Source: Desulfobacula toluolica Tol2 | GTDB lineage: Bacteria > Desulfobacterota > Desulfobacteria > Desulfobacterales > Desulfobacteraceae | Direction: 5' to 3' | Length of the DNA: 64,000 nucleotides | Assembly (NCBI RefSeq): GCF_000307105.1 | Contig: NC_018645.1 | Location: forward strand, 779,001-843,000 | Shown: piece by piece, positions 35,632 through 44,331 of the stretch | How positions within the stretch are numbered: position 1 is the first letter of the stretch | Layout: each line of letters begins with the position of its first letter | Notes under the pieces: model-generated | The model's database searches: none | Told to the model about the DNA's origin: nothing | What the model saw: the letters and a program-made list of their open reading frames with translations, nothing else | Position numbers and translations under genes: made by a program

Positions 35632-36438
35632 TTACATCCAGCGTTTACGTCTTTTATAAGACTTTACATCCTTAAAGGATTTTCTTTTGCCGCCTTTGGT
35701 GATTCCCATATAAAACTCTTTTACATCAGGATTGTCCTGCAGCTCTTTTGACGGACCTTCCAGAACAATTTTACCGGACTCCATGATATACGCATAATCT
35801 GATATGGCCAGCGCCACTTTTGCATTCTGCTCAACCACCAGGATTGTGGTATCAAGTTCTTTATTGATTTTTTGAATATTATCAAATATTTCTTTGACCA
35901 GCAAAGGTGCCAGGCCAAGAGACGGTTCATCCAGCATCAGCATTTCAGGGGCTGCCATCAATGCCCTGGCAATGGCAATCATCTGCTGCTCCCCGCCTGA
36001 GCTGTATCCGGCCATCCGGTTGGTTACATTTGAGAGCCTGGGAAAATGTTTGTACATCAGCTCATTGTCTTCACGGATTTTAGCTGATCCGTCCTTGCGG
36101 GTAATGGACCCCACAATGATGTTTTCATTAACGGTCAGGTGTTTGAACACACGTCTGCCTTCAGGCACCATAACAGCGCCCATTTTAACAATATCCGTTC
36201 CCATAAGATGGGTGGTATCAGTCCCGTTGAATTTGATATATCCTTCCTTGATGGCACCGTTTTCAGGCTTTAAAAGACCGGAGATCGCCCTTAAAGTGGT
36301 TGTTTTGCCCGCACCATTGGTACCCAGCAAGGATACGATACCGCCTTTGGGAATATTCAGGCTCACACCGCGCAATACCTGGATGATATCATTATAGACA
36401 ACCTCAATATTATTTACTTCAAGCAGGTTTTTTCCCAT
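35632..36438 (-). CDS. livF: Branched-chain amino acid-type ABC transporter ATPase, LivF
   Basis: ATP-binding subunit energising a LIV/HAAT-family importer. 268 residues with Walker A GTNGAGKT (39-46), signature YSSGGEQQM, Walker B MLMLDEPSLGL and the H-loop-equivalent region ILVVEQNA, all typical of LivF. The C-terminus has an extra basic tail (SFKDVKSYKRRKRW) that is common in LivF subunits of transporters linked with acyl-CoA ligases. It follows the binding-protein gene across a 130-bp gap that contains a strong hairpin. The ribosome binding site is weak, consistent with lower expression than the binding protein. Confidence 0.92.
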   Translation of the reverse strand: MGKNLLEVNNIEVVYNDIIQVLRGVSLNIPKGGIVSLLGTNGAGKTTTLRAISGLLKPENGAIKEGYIKFNGTDTTHLMGTDIVKMGAVMVPEGRRVFKHLTVNENIIVGSITRKDGSAKIREDNELMYKHFPRLSNVTNRMAGYSSGGEQQMIAIARALMAAPEMLMLDEPSLGLAPLLVKEIFDNIQKINKELDTTILVVEQNAKVALAISDYAYIMESGKIVLEGPSKELQDNPDVKEFYMGITKGGKRKSFKDVKSYKRRKRWM

Positions 36439-36466
36439 ATTCGTTTTCTTTTTTTTCAGGTTAATC

Positions 36467-36508
36467 TTACCGGAAATCCGGGTTAAGCTACAGCTGGATT
36501 TCCGGTAA
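36467..36508 (-). other. Strong intra-operon hairpin between binding-protein gene and livF
   Basis: Perfect 13-bp stem TTACCGGAAATCC/GGATTTCCGGTAA with a 16-nt loop that itself holds AGCT repeats. No U run follows on the minus strand, so it resembles a 3'-stabilising or processing hairpin as found after abundant binding-protein genes rather than a terminator. Confidence 0.75.
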
Positions 36509-36568
36509 ATTAAGGTTCAGCTTAGGTCACAAATTTGATTTGATGGCTAAAGAATCATTTGCCTTTGC

Positions 36569-37798
36569 TTATTTTATTTTTTTCATGAATTTTGACTGCA
36601 TTGGTTCTCCTATCTTTTTGAACACACCATTCTGGACACTGTAAATCTGGAGCATGTCAACACCTGCACGGTCTGTTTTTGAATAGGTCACAGGTCCCAT
36701 GGTTGTATAGGGATTATATGCATTTGCACCATTCATTGAATTGAGTTCGTTGTATAAAGTTTCTTTGGTTATTTTTTTCCCCTTTGCCTTGACTCTTTTG
36801 ATGGTCTCGGTTGCAACCTGTGCTACCATTATGCCGGCAGCATAATTATGGGAATTGGCAGCCTTGTCGTCACGTCCATACAATTGGGCAAGGGCCAGCT
36901 GTTTTGTTGTTCCTTCACCTTTTTCAGATGTCAGGTTAAAAGAGCAGGTCCAGAAGTATCCTTCGCAGGCATCCCCGGCCAGTGCAATCAGATCGTTTCC
37001 ACCGGTGTAATGAACGCCCAGGAAGGTGAGTTTTCCTTGTTCACCATAGGTTTTGGCCGTCAGTCCCAGGCGGGATGAATCTTTGAGCATTGTTGCAACA
37101 GGGGATTGAACCGTATGGCACAAAACATATTGAACGTCCTTGCTCATCAGCCGTTTTAACATGGCAGAGTTGTCAAGGTCTTTGCCGTGTTCAACCACTT
37201 CAACAATTTCCAGGTTAAGGCCTGCGGCAACCGCTTTTTTTGCATCATCCACCGGTCCGCGTCCAAAGGCGGATGGATGGATAAACATGGCAACTTTGGC
37301 TTTGCCGTCAGTGTGGTTTTGTGCCACATACTCGGAAAGGGCAACCAATTGTTCCGAATAGGAGGCTACAGGCAGAAAGATATAGTTGGAATCATCCAGG
37401 TTTCCCGCATGGTAGGAGGCGGGAAGAACCGCAATCCGTTCTTCTTCAAAATCCCTTTTCAGCCCCAGGGTGCTGCCGGTGGAATAGTTCAGATACATGA
37501 CTATACCGTCATCAAGATACTCTTCAAAATTTCTTTTGGTGATATCGGTTTTATACTGGTCATCCCTGATGGTGCAGTCAATTTTATCGTCACCGAGTAT
37601 GTTTGTTTCATTCACAAATTTAAAATAATCCTCAACCCCTTTTGCATAAGGATTTCCAGCATCAGATGTCGGGCCTGTGATGGCCAGCGACAGTCCCAGT
37701 TTGTAAACCTTTCCTCCGGCATTTGCAGGTGCGGTAAATGCAAACATAACGACAATAACCAGTAAAGCGTTCAAAAAAAATAGTTTTTGGATTTTCAT
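36569..37798 (-). CDS. ABC transporter substrate-binding protein, LivK/HAAT type
   Basis: Periplasmic binding protein that captures the substrate of the LIV-type importer. 409 residues from ATG 37798, which has GGAGG nine bases upstream; a longer frame to 37924 would add a stretch unlike a signal. The start MKIQKLFFLNALLVIVVMFA with ANA is a clear Sec signal peptide. The mature part is a type I periplasmic fold with KLGLSLAITGPTSDAGNPYAKG and the C-terminal GVDMLQIYSVQNG. LIV-type proteins bind hydrophobic amino acids, but relatives next to acyl-CoA ligases are thought to bind aromatic or aliphatic carboxylates. Position fifth in the ligase/ABC operon. Confidence 0.9.
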   Translation of the reverse strand: MKIQKLFFLNALLVIVVMFAFTAPANAGGKVYKLGLSLAITGPTSDAGNPYAKGVEDYFKFVNETNILGDDKIDCTIRDDQYKTDITKRNFEEYLDDGIVMYLNYSTGSTLGLKRDFEEERIAVLPASYHAGNLDDSNYIFLPVASYSEQLVALSEYVAQNHTDGKAKVAMFIHPSAFGRGPVDDAKKAVAAGLNLEIVEVVEHGKDLDNSAMLKRLMSKDVQYVLCHTVQSPVATMLKDSSRLGLTAKTYGEQGKLTFLGVHYTGGNDLIALAGDACEGYFWTCSFNLTSEKGEGTTKQLALAQLYGRDDKAANSHNYAAGIMVAQVATETIKRVKAKGKKITKETLYNELNSMNGANAYNPYTTMGPVTYSKTDRAGVDMLQIYSVQNGVFKKIGEPMQSKFMKKIK

Positions 37799-37875
37799 GT
37801 TTTTTGTTCCTCCTTGGTTTGGGTTTAAGGCATTTGAAAAATTATAAAGCAAGACCATCATTATCAAAAAAAATA

Positions 37876-38970
37876 TCAATAACGGAATGGCCACAGCTTT
37901 GTGTATGATTTGGCGATTCTCCACCAGTTTGCAATTCCCCTGGGTTCAAACATCAGGAACAAAACAATAACAAGGCCGAAGCTAAAAGGTTTCAAAGCTG
38001 TTGCAAGATTCATGCTGGATGGCAGGTATTGTCCGGCAGCCTCTGAAAGATGCTCCACCTGCAGGTCCAGAAATTTAATGGCCACAGGTCCCCAGAATGA
38101 TCCGTTTAAAGTTCCAAGGCCCCCGACAATGGCCATGGCAAGATAAGAAATGGATTCATGCAGGGTAAAGGATTCAAACCCGACACCCCGGTAAAGATAT
38201 GCATGCAGGGCACCTGCAACACCGGCAAAGAAACCTGCCAGTGCAAATGCATAGACTTTTGTAAGACCGGGGTTGATTCCCATGGCATCTGCGGCACGGT
38301 CATTGTCCCTGACCGCTACAAGGGATCGTCCATAGCGGGTTTTTAAAAGGTTTCTTACCCCAAATCCCAGCAGAACCACTATGACAAGGATAATATAATA
38401 CCAGAACAGATAATGGTCATTTCGTCCCACTTTACCCGTAAACCAGAATACCCTGCCCACAAATATGGTCTGGCCCTGGTTGAAAAAGGTCATAAAATTA
38501 ATAACCCACTGGAAAATCATTTGAAATGAAAGAGTGGCAATAGCCAGGTAAAGATGCTTCAGCCGCAGGGCCGGCAGCCCGACAAGGGCACCGAACGCGG
38601 CACCCACAAATCCGCTGATAAGAATCAGCACGGGCCAGAAATGGGTGACAATGATATGGGAATCTCCAATGGTTCTGCAAAAGGATGCAATTGTGTACGC
38701 CCCGATACCGACAAATGCTGCATGGCCGATGGATATAAGACCTGCAAACCCTGTCACCAGGTTCAATCCCATAACTGCCACAATGGCAATGAGAATATTA
38801 TCCACCACAAGCATATATTTGTTGCTCAAGGGAAATAACAGGGGCCAGAAAAAAAGAATTAACAAGAATAATGTAAACACGGAACGGTCAAGACTTGTAA
38901 AAAACGTTTTTTGTTCCTGCCTGTAGGTTGTGTGAAAATTACCCGTTGCTAACCATGAATTTGCTGACAT
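37876..38970 (-). CDS. livM: LIV-type ABC transporter permease LivM
   Basis: Inner-membrane permease of the importer. 364 residues with about ten hydrophobic helices and the typical NLVTGFAGLISIGHAAFVGIGAY segment, followed by VRDNDRAADAMGINPGLTKVYAFALAGFFAGVAGAL, the cytoplasmic loop that contacts the ATPases. A 30-residue hydrophilic N-terminus is longer than in the E. coli protein. It starts three bases after livH ends and is 77 bp before the binding-protein gene. Confidence 0.93.
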   Translation of the reverse strand: MSANSWLATGNFHTTYRQEQKTFFTSLDRSVFTLFLLILFFWPLLFPLSNKYMLVVDNILIAIVAVMGLNLVTGFAGLISIGHAAFVGIGAYTIASFCRTIGDSHIIVTHFWPVLILISGFVGAAFGALVGLPALRLKHLYLAIATLSFQMIFQWVINFMTFFNQGQTIFVGRVFWFTGKVGRNDHYLFWYYIILVIVVLLGFGVRNLLKTRYGRSLVAVRDNDRAADAMGINPGLTKVYAFALAGFFAGVAGALHAYLYRGVGFESFTLHESISYLAMAIVGGLGTLNGSFWGPVAIKFLDLQVEHLSEAAGQYLPSSMNLATALKPFSFGLVIVLFLMFEPRGIANWWRIAKSYTKLWPFRY

Positions 38971-38973
38971 AGG

Positions 38974-39870
38974 CTACACTCGCTCAATTTCATGAATTCC
39001 AAATAAACCGTGGGGTTTAAATAGAAGAATGATTAATAAAATAATATATGGCATGACATCCCCGGTGCCGTTCAATCCGAAATTACCATCCAGGTAACCG
39101 CTTGCAAACTGCTGGATCAATCCCATAATGATTCCTGCCACAACCGCGCCTAAAATTGAATCAAGGCCTCCCAGGATGACCACGGGAAACACAATAATAC
39201 CAAATGCCTGGAGCGTTTCAAAGTTCAACCCGGTTATGTTGCCGATAATACAGCCTGCCGCTGCAGCTGACAGCCCTGCGGTTGCCCAGGCAAGTCCGAA
39301 GACCTTTGGCACGGAGATACCCACGGACATGGCACCGAACTGATCGTCGGACACTGCCCGCATGGAAATGCCTACAGTTGATTTTTTGAAAAACCAGGAA
39401 AATGCCCCGATCAGAAGACAGGTGATGATAACACCCACAAGCTGTGTCCATGAAATGGAAACACCTCCAAAGGTCAGAGGGGTCTGGGGTAAAAATTGTG
39501 GAAAGGAAAAATTTTCCGTGCCAAAAGGGGTGATAAAGATCAAACCGTCAATGATAGAGGCCAGCCCAATTGTCACCATGATAACCGAAATGATGGGTTC
39601 TCCGATCAGGCGACGTAAAAAAATTCTTTCAACGCTCATGGCCAGAAAAAATGTGATTATCATGCCGACCAGAAAAGAAAAGAAGATCGGTATTCCTAAT
39701 CCTACCGTAAGGTAATAGGTGATAAATGCACCTGCTGCAATAATCTGCCCATGGGCAAAGTTTGCCACACGGCTGGATTTATAGACCAGCACCAGTCCCA
39801 ATGCGGCTAAAGCATAAATAGAGCCGACCACAATGCCGCTGACTAAAATTTGAAAAAAATAACTCATCAA
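38974..39870 (-). CDS. livH: LIV-type ABC transporter permease LivH
   Basis: Second inner-membrane permease. 298 residues, eight or so hydrophobic helices, with family segments GSIYALAALGLVLVYKSSRVANFAHGQI, and the ATPase-contact loop MRAVSDDQFGAMSVGISV. The ATG overlaps the stop of the upstream acyl-CoA ligase gene (ATGA at 39867-39870), which ties transport and activation together at the level of translation. Confidence 0.93.
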   Translation of the reverse strand: MMSYFFQILVSGIVVGSIYALAALGLVLVYKSSRVANFAHGQIIAAGAFITYYLTVGLGIPIFFSFLVGMIITFFLAMSVERIFLRRLIGEPIISVIMVTIGLASIIDGLIFITPFGTENFSFPQFLPQTPLTFGGVSISWTQLVGVIITCLLIGAFSWFFKKSTVGISMRAVSDDQFGAMSVGISVPKVFGLAWATAGLSAAAAGCIIGNITGLNFETLQAFGIIVFPVVILGGLDSILGAVVAGIIMGLIQQFASGYLDGNFGLNGTGDVMPYIILLIILLFKPHGLFGIHEIERV

Positions 39871-41792
39871 AATCCTTTCACCGTGTAAAACAAAATGCTT
39901 GTTTTAACCTTGGCTGACTGCCCGTCCTGATACTGGAAGGAAGCCTCAACCTCTTTTTTGTCAATAGATTCGTCATAAAGCGCATCATACAGGTTCTGGT
40001 ATCGTTCCTGAACAAATTGACGGCGGATTTTACCGGTTTTGGTCAACTCCCCGTCATCCACATCCAAAAGCTTGTAAAGCAGGGCAAACCGCTTGATTTT
40101 AAAATGTTCTTTTTCAGCTCTACAGTTGACATCCTTTACCTGTTCCATAATAAGTTCAGCCACTTCAGGTCTGCCGGAAAGATCCATATATGTGGTAAAG
40201 GAAATGCCTTTGTCTTCAGCCCATTTGCCCACAACAACGGGATCAATGTTGATCAGGCACGCCACAAAGTCCTCGTTGTTGCCGTAAATCACCGCCTCTT
40301 TGATATATGGACTGAATTTGAGGGCGTTTTCCAGAAACATGGGAGAGAACATTTCTCCTTTATTGTTGTGCATCACGTCTGACAGGCGGTCGATAACCAC
40401 CAGGTGGCCGTGTTCATCAATAAATCCGGCATCTCCCGAGTGAAGCCAACCGCCCTCCAGCAGTTCTTCGGATTTTTTCGGCAGATCATAATAGCCTGGG
40501 GAAACAGAAGCGGATCTGGACAGGATTTCCCCGTTGTCCGCGATTTTGCATTCGGTTCCGGGCAATGGCTTGCCAACGGTTTCGGGCCTAACATCACCGT
40601 CCCTGTGCATATAGGCAATCCCGGTTATTTCGGTTTGTCCGTAAATTTGTTTCAAATTTACCCCGATGGCCTGGTAAAAGGTGAAAAGTTCCGGCCCTAA
40701 TGCAGCACCGCCAGTATAGGCGCGTTTTAGCCGCAACAGCCCGATCTGGTTGATCAGGGGGCGAAAGACCATCTGTTTGCCCAGCCATGATTTGAGTTTT
40801 AATCCCAACGGCATGGGTTTGCCGGTCATCCTGTAGTGTGCGGCTTTTAAACCTGCAGATATAAAATAATTATAGAATAATTTGTTCAACCAATAGGACT
40901 GGTCGATTTTCAGCCAGATTTCAGACCGGATGGTTTCATAAATCCTTGGGGCACCGAACATGAAATGGGGTCCGATTTCCTTTAAATCCGACATGGCTGT
41001 TTCAACGGATTCGGGAAAGTTAATGGTGATTCCCGTGGCCATGGCAACCCCGAATGAGTTCATCTGTTCACCGATCCAGGCAAAAGGCAGAAACGAGACA
41101 TATTCATCCGTAGGCTCCAGAGGATCGACATCGGTTATTTTTACTCCCATGTTGATATAATTTCTATGGGTCATGATGGTGCCTTTGGGAAGCCCCGTGG
41201 TTCCAGAGGTCAGGCACAGGTGACAGGCATCGTCCGGCTTGCCTTGATCCACAAGGATTTCAAAAATATCAGGATCTTTTGCATGAATTTTTTCACCCAG
41301 TTTGTAAATATCTTTGATATCAACAAACCAGTCATCAGACATATATTCTCTCATACCTCTTGGGTCTTCAAAAATGACTTTTTTAACATTGGGGATCTGA
41401 TCTCTGATATCCAGAACCTTGTCCACCTGTTCCTGGTTGTCGCAAAATACCACGGTAACTTTCAGGTATTGAATGATCTGGGCAATTTCACGGGGCATGC
41501 TGGTTTGATAGATACCGGCTGAAACAGCACCAATGGCGTGCGCTCCAATGGCTGTAAACAAAAGTTCTGGAATATTATCACTGATGATGGCAATGGTTTC
41601 TCCTTTGCCCAGCCCGATGTTTTTGAGACCAAGAGCGGTTTTGCGGACATAGTCATAGTAATCTTCCCAGGTATAGGTGTTCCAGATTCCAAAATCTTTT
41701 TCCCTTAGCGCCGGGCGTTTGGGCGTGCTGTTAACCCGCCAGCGAAGCAATTGGGGAATGGAGTATTCAAGTAGGTGATCATTCTTGCTCAT
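39867..41792 (-). CDS. Long-chain-type AMP-forming acyl-CoA synthetase (FadD15-like)
   Basis: Cytoplasmic or membrane-associated ligase activating a carboxylic acid to its CoA thioester. From ATG 41792 it has 641 residues, the size of FadD15/eukaryotic-type long-chain ligases. Visible: N-terminal RWRVNSTPKRPALREKD, P-loop CLTSGTTGLPKGTIMTH, YGQTEITG, HSGDAGFIDEHGHLVVIDR and a long C-terminal lobe ending LTKTGKIRRQFV with the catalytic-lysine region. GAGAGG lies before ATG 41792, only four bases after livG ends; an earlier ATG at 41822 would overlap livG. It sits between livG and livH, so imported acids are probably activated at the membrane. Confidence 0.9.
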   Translation of the reverse strand: MSKNDHLLEYSIPQLLRWRVNSTPKRPALREKDFGIWNTYTWEDYYDYVRKTALGLKNIGLGKGETIAIISDNIPELLFTAIGAHAIGAVSAGIYQTSMPREIAQIIQYLKVTVVFCDNQEQVDKVLDIRDQIPNVKKVIFEDPRGMREYMSDDWFVDIKDIYKLGEKIHAKDPDIFEILVDQGKPDDACHLCLTSGTTGLPKGTIMTHRNYINMGVKITDVDPLEPTDEYVSFLPFAWIGEQMNSFGVAMATGITINFPESVETAMSDLKEIGPHFMFGAPRIYETIRSEIWLKIDQSYWLNKLFYNYFISAGLKAAHYRMTGKPMPLGLKLKSWLGKQMVFRPLINQIGLLRLKRAYTGGAALGPELFTFYQAIGVNLKQIYGQTEITGIAYMHRDGDVRPETVGKPLPGTECKIADNGEILSRSASVSPGYYDLPKKSEELLEGGWLHSGDAGFIDEHGHLVVIDRLSDVMHNNKGEMFSPMFLENALKFSPYIKEAVIYGNNEDFVACLINIDPVVVGKWAEDKGISFTTYMDLSGRPEVAELIMEQVKDVNCRAEKEHFKIKRFALLYKLLDVDDGELTKTGKIRRQFVQERYQNLYDALYDESIDKKEVEASFQYQDGQSAKVKTSILFYTVKGF

Positions 41793-41796
41793 AGAT

Positions 41797-42564
41797 TTAA
41801 TCCTCTCCAATATAAGCTTCAATTACTTTAGGATTCTGGGCAACCTCCTCAGGAGTTCCGGAACCGATCACCTCGCCGAAATCAAGAACATAAATTTGGT
41901 CTGAAATGTCCATGACAACCCCAAGGTCATGCTCTACCAGCACCACAGTAATCTCTTTTTCTTTTTGAATATCCATCACAAATCTGACGATATCCTCTTT
42001 TTCCTCCTGGTTCATTCCAGCCATGGGTTCATCCAAAAGAAGGATATCCGGTGCAAGGGTTAAGGCACGGGCCACCTCGACTTTTTTTTGCACCCCATAG
42101 CTTAAGTTCCCCACAAGGCTTTTTCTGTAAGGCTCCAGCTCCATAAAATCTATAATGGTTTCAACATGTGCCCTGTTTTCAGCTTCAATCCGGGAGGCCT
42201 TTCCGTAGAAAAATATCGCGTGCAGAAAGCTGTATTTTAAATTCTGGTGACGGGCCAGAAGAAGATTGTCAAGAACCGAAAGGCCGGAAAAAAGCTCAAG
42301 ATTTTGAAATGCCCTTGCAATCCCCATATTTGATACCTGGTGGGGGGAAGAGTTGGTCAGTTTTTTATCCTTGTAAAAAATATCGCCGCGGGTGGGGTGG
42401 TAAAAACCTGATATGCAGTTGAGCATACTGGTTTTGCCTGCGCCATTAGGGCCGATAATAGATGTGATCAGACCCGGCTCAATGATCATGTCTACATTGG
42501 ATAGGGCTTTAAGGCCGCCAAAAGAGAGTGTTACGTCAGAAACAGTTAAATGTGCCATATACAA
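41797..42564 (-). CDS. livG: LIV-type ABC transporter ATPase LivG
   Basis: ATP-binding subunit paired with LivF. 255 residues with Walker A GPNGAGKT, the long LivG-specific insertion (FQNLELFSGLSVLDNLLLARHQNLK), signature LSYGVQKKVEVARAL, Walker B LLLDEPMAGM and VLVEHDLGVVMDISDQI. Two start codons are near each other (42564 and 42558). It follows the AMP-ligase gene at 42619 by 54 bp. Confidence 0.93.
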   Translation of the reverse strand: MYMAHLTVSDVTLSFGGLKALSNVDMIIEPGLITSIIGPNGAGKTSMLNCISGFYHPTRGDIFYKDKKLTNSSPHQVSNMGIARAFQNLELFSGLSVLDNLLLARHQNLKYSFLHAIFFYGKASRIEAENRAHVETIIDFMELEPYRKSLVGNLSYGVQKKVEVARALTLAPDILLLDEPMAGMNQEEKEDIVRFVMDIQKEKEITVVLVEHDLGVVMDISDQIYVLDFGEVIGSGTPEEVAQNPKVIEAYIGED

Positions 42565-42618
42565 CCCCGGTTTTAAGTCAGATTAAAGAGAACCTGCATC
42601 TCATAAAAAGAAATGTTT

Positions 42619-44124
42619 TCAGGCATATTTTATTTTAATTTTCTCACGGTCGATTTTGCCGTCACCTGCCTTTGGCAGATCGGTTATAAATTGAACATAT
42701 CCTGGTTTTTTGTAACCGGCAATGCGTGATCCGCAAAATCGTATCAGCTCATCTTCTGTCAGTTTGCAGCCTGGATTCAGCGAGCAGACAGCTTTGATGC
42801 CTTCCCCGAATTTTGGGTCAGGAACCCCGAACACACAGACTTCTTTGATTGCGTCATGCTCAAGAATTGCTTGTTCCACTTCAGCGGGAAAAACATTTTC
42901 TCCACCCGGCTTGATAAGTTCTTTTTCAGCTTTTCTGCCTTTAAAAAACAAAAATCCCTCTGAATCAATCATTCCAAGGTCTCCGGTATGGTGCCACCCG
43001 CCCCTGAAGGTGTGGGCATTGAGTTTGTCGGCATTCCAGTACCCTTGAAACACCAGGGGCCCTTTGACAAGGATTTCCCCGGTTTCACCGGGAGGCAGAA
43101 GCGTATCAGATTCATCTGCTGTTTTAATATTGGCAAGAGGTGAGATTCTGCCGGCTGACCCAGGTTTTGCAAAGTATTCGGCAAATGTGATCAGGCCTGA
43201 TGTTTCGGTTTGTCCGTACATGGTCCAGAATTTGGAATCCGTAACTTCTTCCCATTTTTTTGCCGTATCCTGCATTTCAAGCCCGGCCGCGATTTCAAGG
43301 CTTGACAGATCAAACTTGCCGTCTTTCATGGCATCCATCAGATTTGTCAGTATTGGGGGAAAGGAACCAAAAATATTAACTTTTTGTTCCTGGATCAGTT
43401 CCAGAGTTTTGAGAGGGTCAAATTTTTCCTGTATAACATTTTTGCCACCGGCTTGAAGTGTTCCCAACCCTATATTTATTCCCATAATATGAAATAACGG
43501 CAAAACGTTTAAATAGGTTTTGGTTTCATCAAGGCTGTATGCGTTGATGATCTGCTGGTTGGCCAGAATAAGATTTTCCTGTCCCAGAGCAGCTCCCCTG
43601 GGTTTGCCCTGAACGGCCGCTGTATGAATTATTACAAAAGGATCTGTCGGGCGGCATGGAACCGGGTTTTTGATTGGCGTGTCATGATATAATTTTGAAA
43701 AACCGGAATCTTTTTTATCGTCAACAACATAACAGTGTTCAAGACAGGAAAATGATGTCGTAAGTTTCCCGGCCTGATCAGCCATTTCTTTGTCGCAGAC
43801 AATCAAGCAGGGCGTTGTATCTTCAATAATAAAGCTGATTTCGTCCTGGCTCAGCCGCCTGTTGATGAGAACAAGCGTGATGTTGAGTGCGGATGCCGCA
43901 CCAAACAGATGAAAAAAAACAGGATGGTTTTTGCACAGAACAGCTACCCTGCTGCCAAAAGCCAGATTCAGATTTTTGAGGCCGTTTGCAAGTTTGCCGG
44001 CTTGCAAGAAAAGATCCGAATAGGTGATATCCGATCCTTCCCAGTGAATGGCACAAGATGAACCTTTGTAAAGTGCGTTTCTTTCGTAGATGTCGAAATA
44101 GGTCAGATTGTGAAGACTGTTCAT
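42619..44124 (-). CDS. AMP-forming acyl-CoA ligase with variant P-loop
   Basis: A 501-residue ANL-superfamily ligase, the first gene of the leftward transporter operon. The fold is complete: YSDLFLQAGKLANGLKNL, LPLFHIMGINIG, MYGQTETSGLI, WHHTGDLGMIDSEGFLFFKGR, and the C-terminal catalytic-lysine region KAGDGKIDREKIKI. The nucleotide P-loop, normally SGTTGxPKG, reads HTAAVQGKPRG. Related ligases with an AAV-x-GxPRG loop exist, so this may be a natural subgroup rather than a dead enzyme. The product acid is unknown; context suggests a short or branched acid. GGAGTG precedes the ATG. A near-consensus promoter and a GAGCGCTC operator lie 135-190 bp upstream. Confidence 0.88.
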   Translation of the reverse strand: MNSLHNLTYFDIYERNALYKGSSCAIHWEGSDITYSDLFLQAGKLANGLKNLNLAFGSRVAVLCKNHPVFFHLFGAASALNITLVLINRRLSQDEISFIIEDTTPCLIVCDKEMADQAGKLTTSFSCLEHCYVVDDKKDSGFSKLYHDTPIKNPVPCRPTDPFVIIHTAAVQGKPRGAALGQENLILANQQIINAYSLDETKTYLNVLPLFHIMGINIGLGTLQAGGKNVIQEKFDPLKTLELIQEQKVNIFGSFPPILTNLMDAMKDGKFDLSSLEIAAGLEMQDTAKKWEEVTDSKFWTMYGQTETSGLITFAEYFAKPGSAGRISPLANIKTADESDTLLPPGETGEILVKGPLVFQGYWNADKLNAHTFRGGWHHTGDLGMIDSEGFLFFKGRKAEKELIKPGGENVFPAEVEQAILEHDAIKEVCVFGVPDPKFGEGIKAVCSLNPGCKLTEDELIRFCGSRIAGYKKPGYVQFITDLPKAGDGKIDREKIKIKYA

Positions 44125-44258
44125 AACGCGTCACTCCTTGCCAAAAGCATAAACTGTTAAACTGTAAAAAACTTTAAAAATTCAATCAACTGTAAAAATT
44201 CACCTCATTTTTTTTTAAAATCTTGCTGGAAATCAATTTAAGCCAGTATTGACAAAGC

Positions 44259-44274
44259 AAACGAGCGCTCAGTC
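44259..44274. promoter_or_regulatory. GAGCGCTC palindromic operator, copy 3 (ligase/ABC operon)
   Basis: AAACGAGCGCTCAGTC; it differs from the copy at 24496 (read on its other strand) only in the first base. It lies about 15 bp downstream of the -10 of the leftward promoter, over the expected transcription start. Confidence 0.78.
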
Positions 44275-44289
44275 TCAATATGTCTCTAG

Positions 44290-44318
44290 TAATAATTTAA
44301 TTTGTTCTGGTTTGTCAA
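44290..44318 (-). promoter_or_regulatory. Promoter of the ligase/ABC-transporter operon
   Basis: On the minus strand, TTGACA (complement of 44313-44318), 17-bp spacer, TTATTA (complement of 44290-44295). The palindromic operator follows. Confidence 0.65.
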
Positions 44319-44331
44319 AGACTTTTTTTTA

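Noticed and set aside
44249-44280. Rightward promoter overlapping operator copy 3
   Set aside because: TTGACA at 44249 has no acceptable -10 at the right spacing and would transcribe antisense into the kinase gene.
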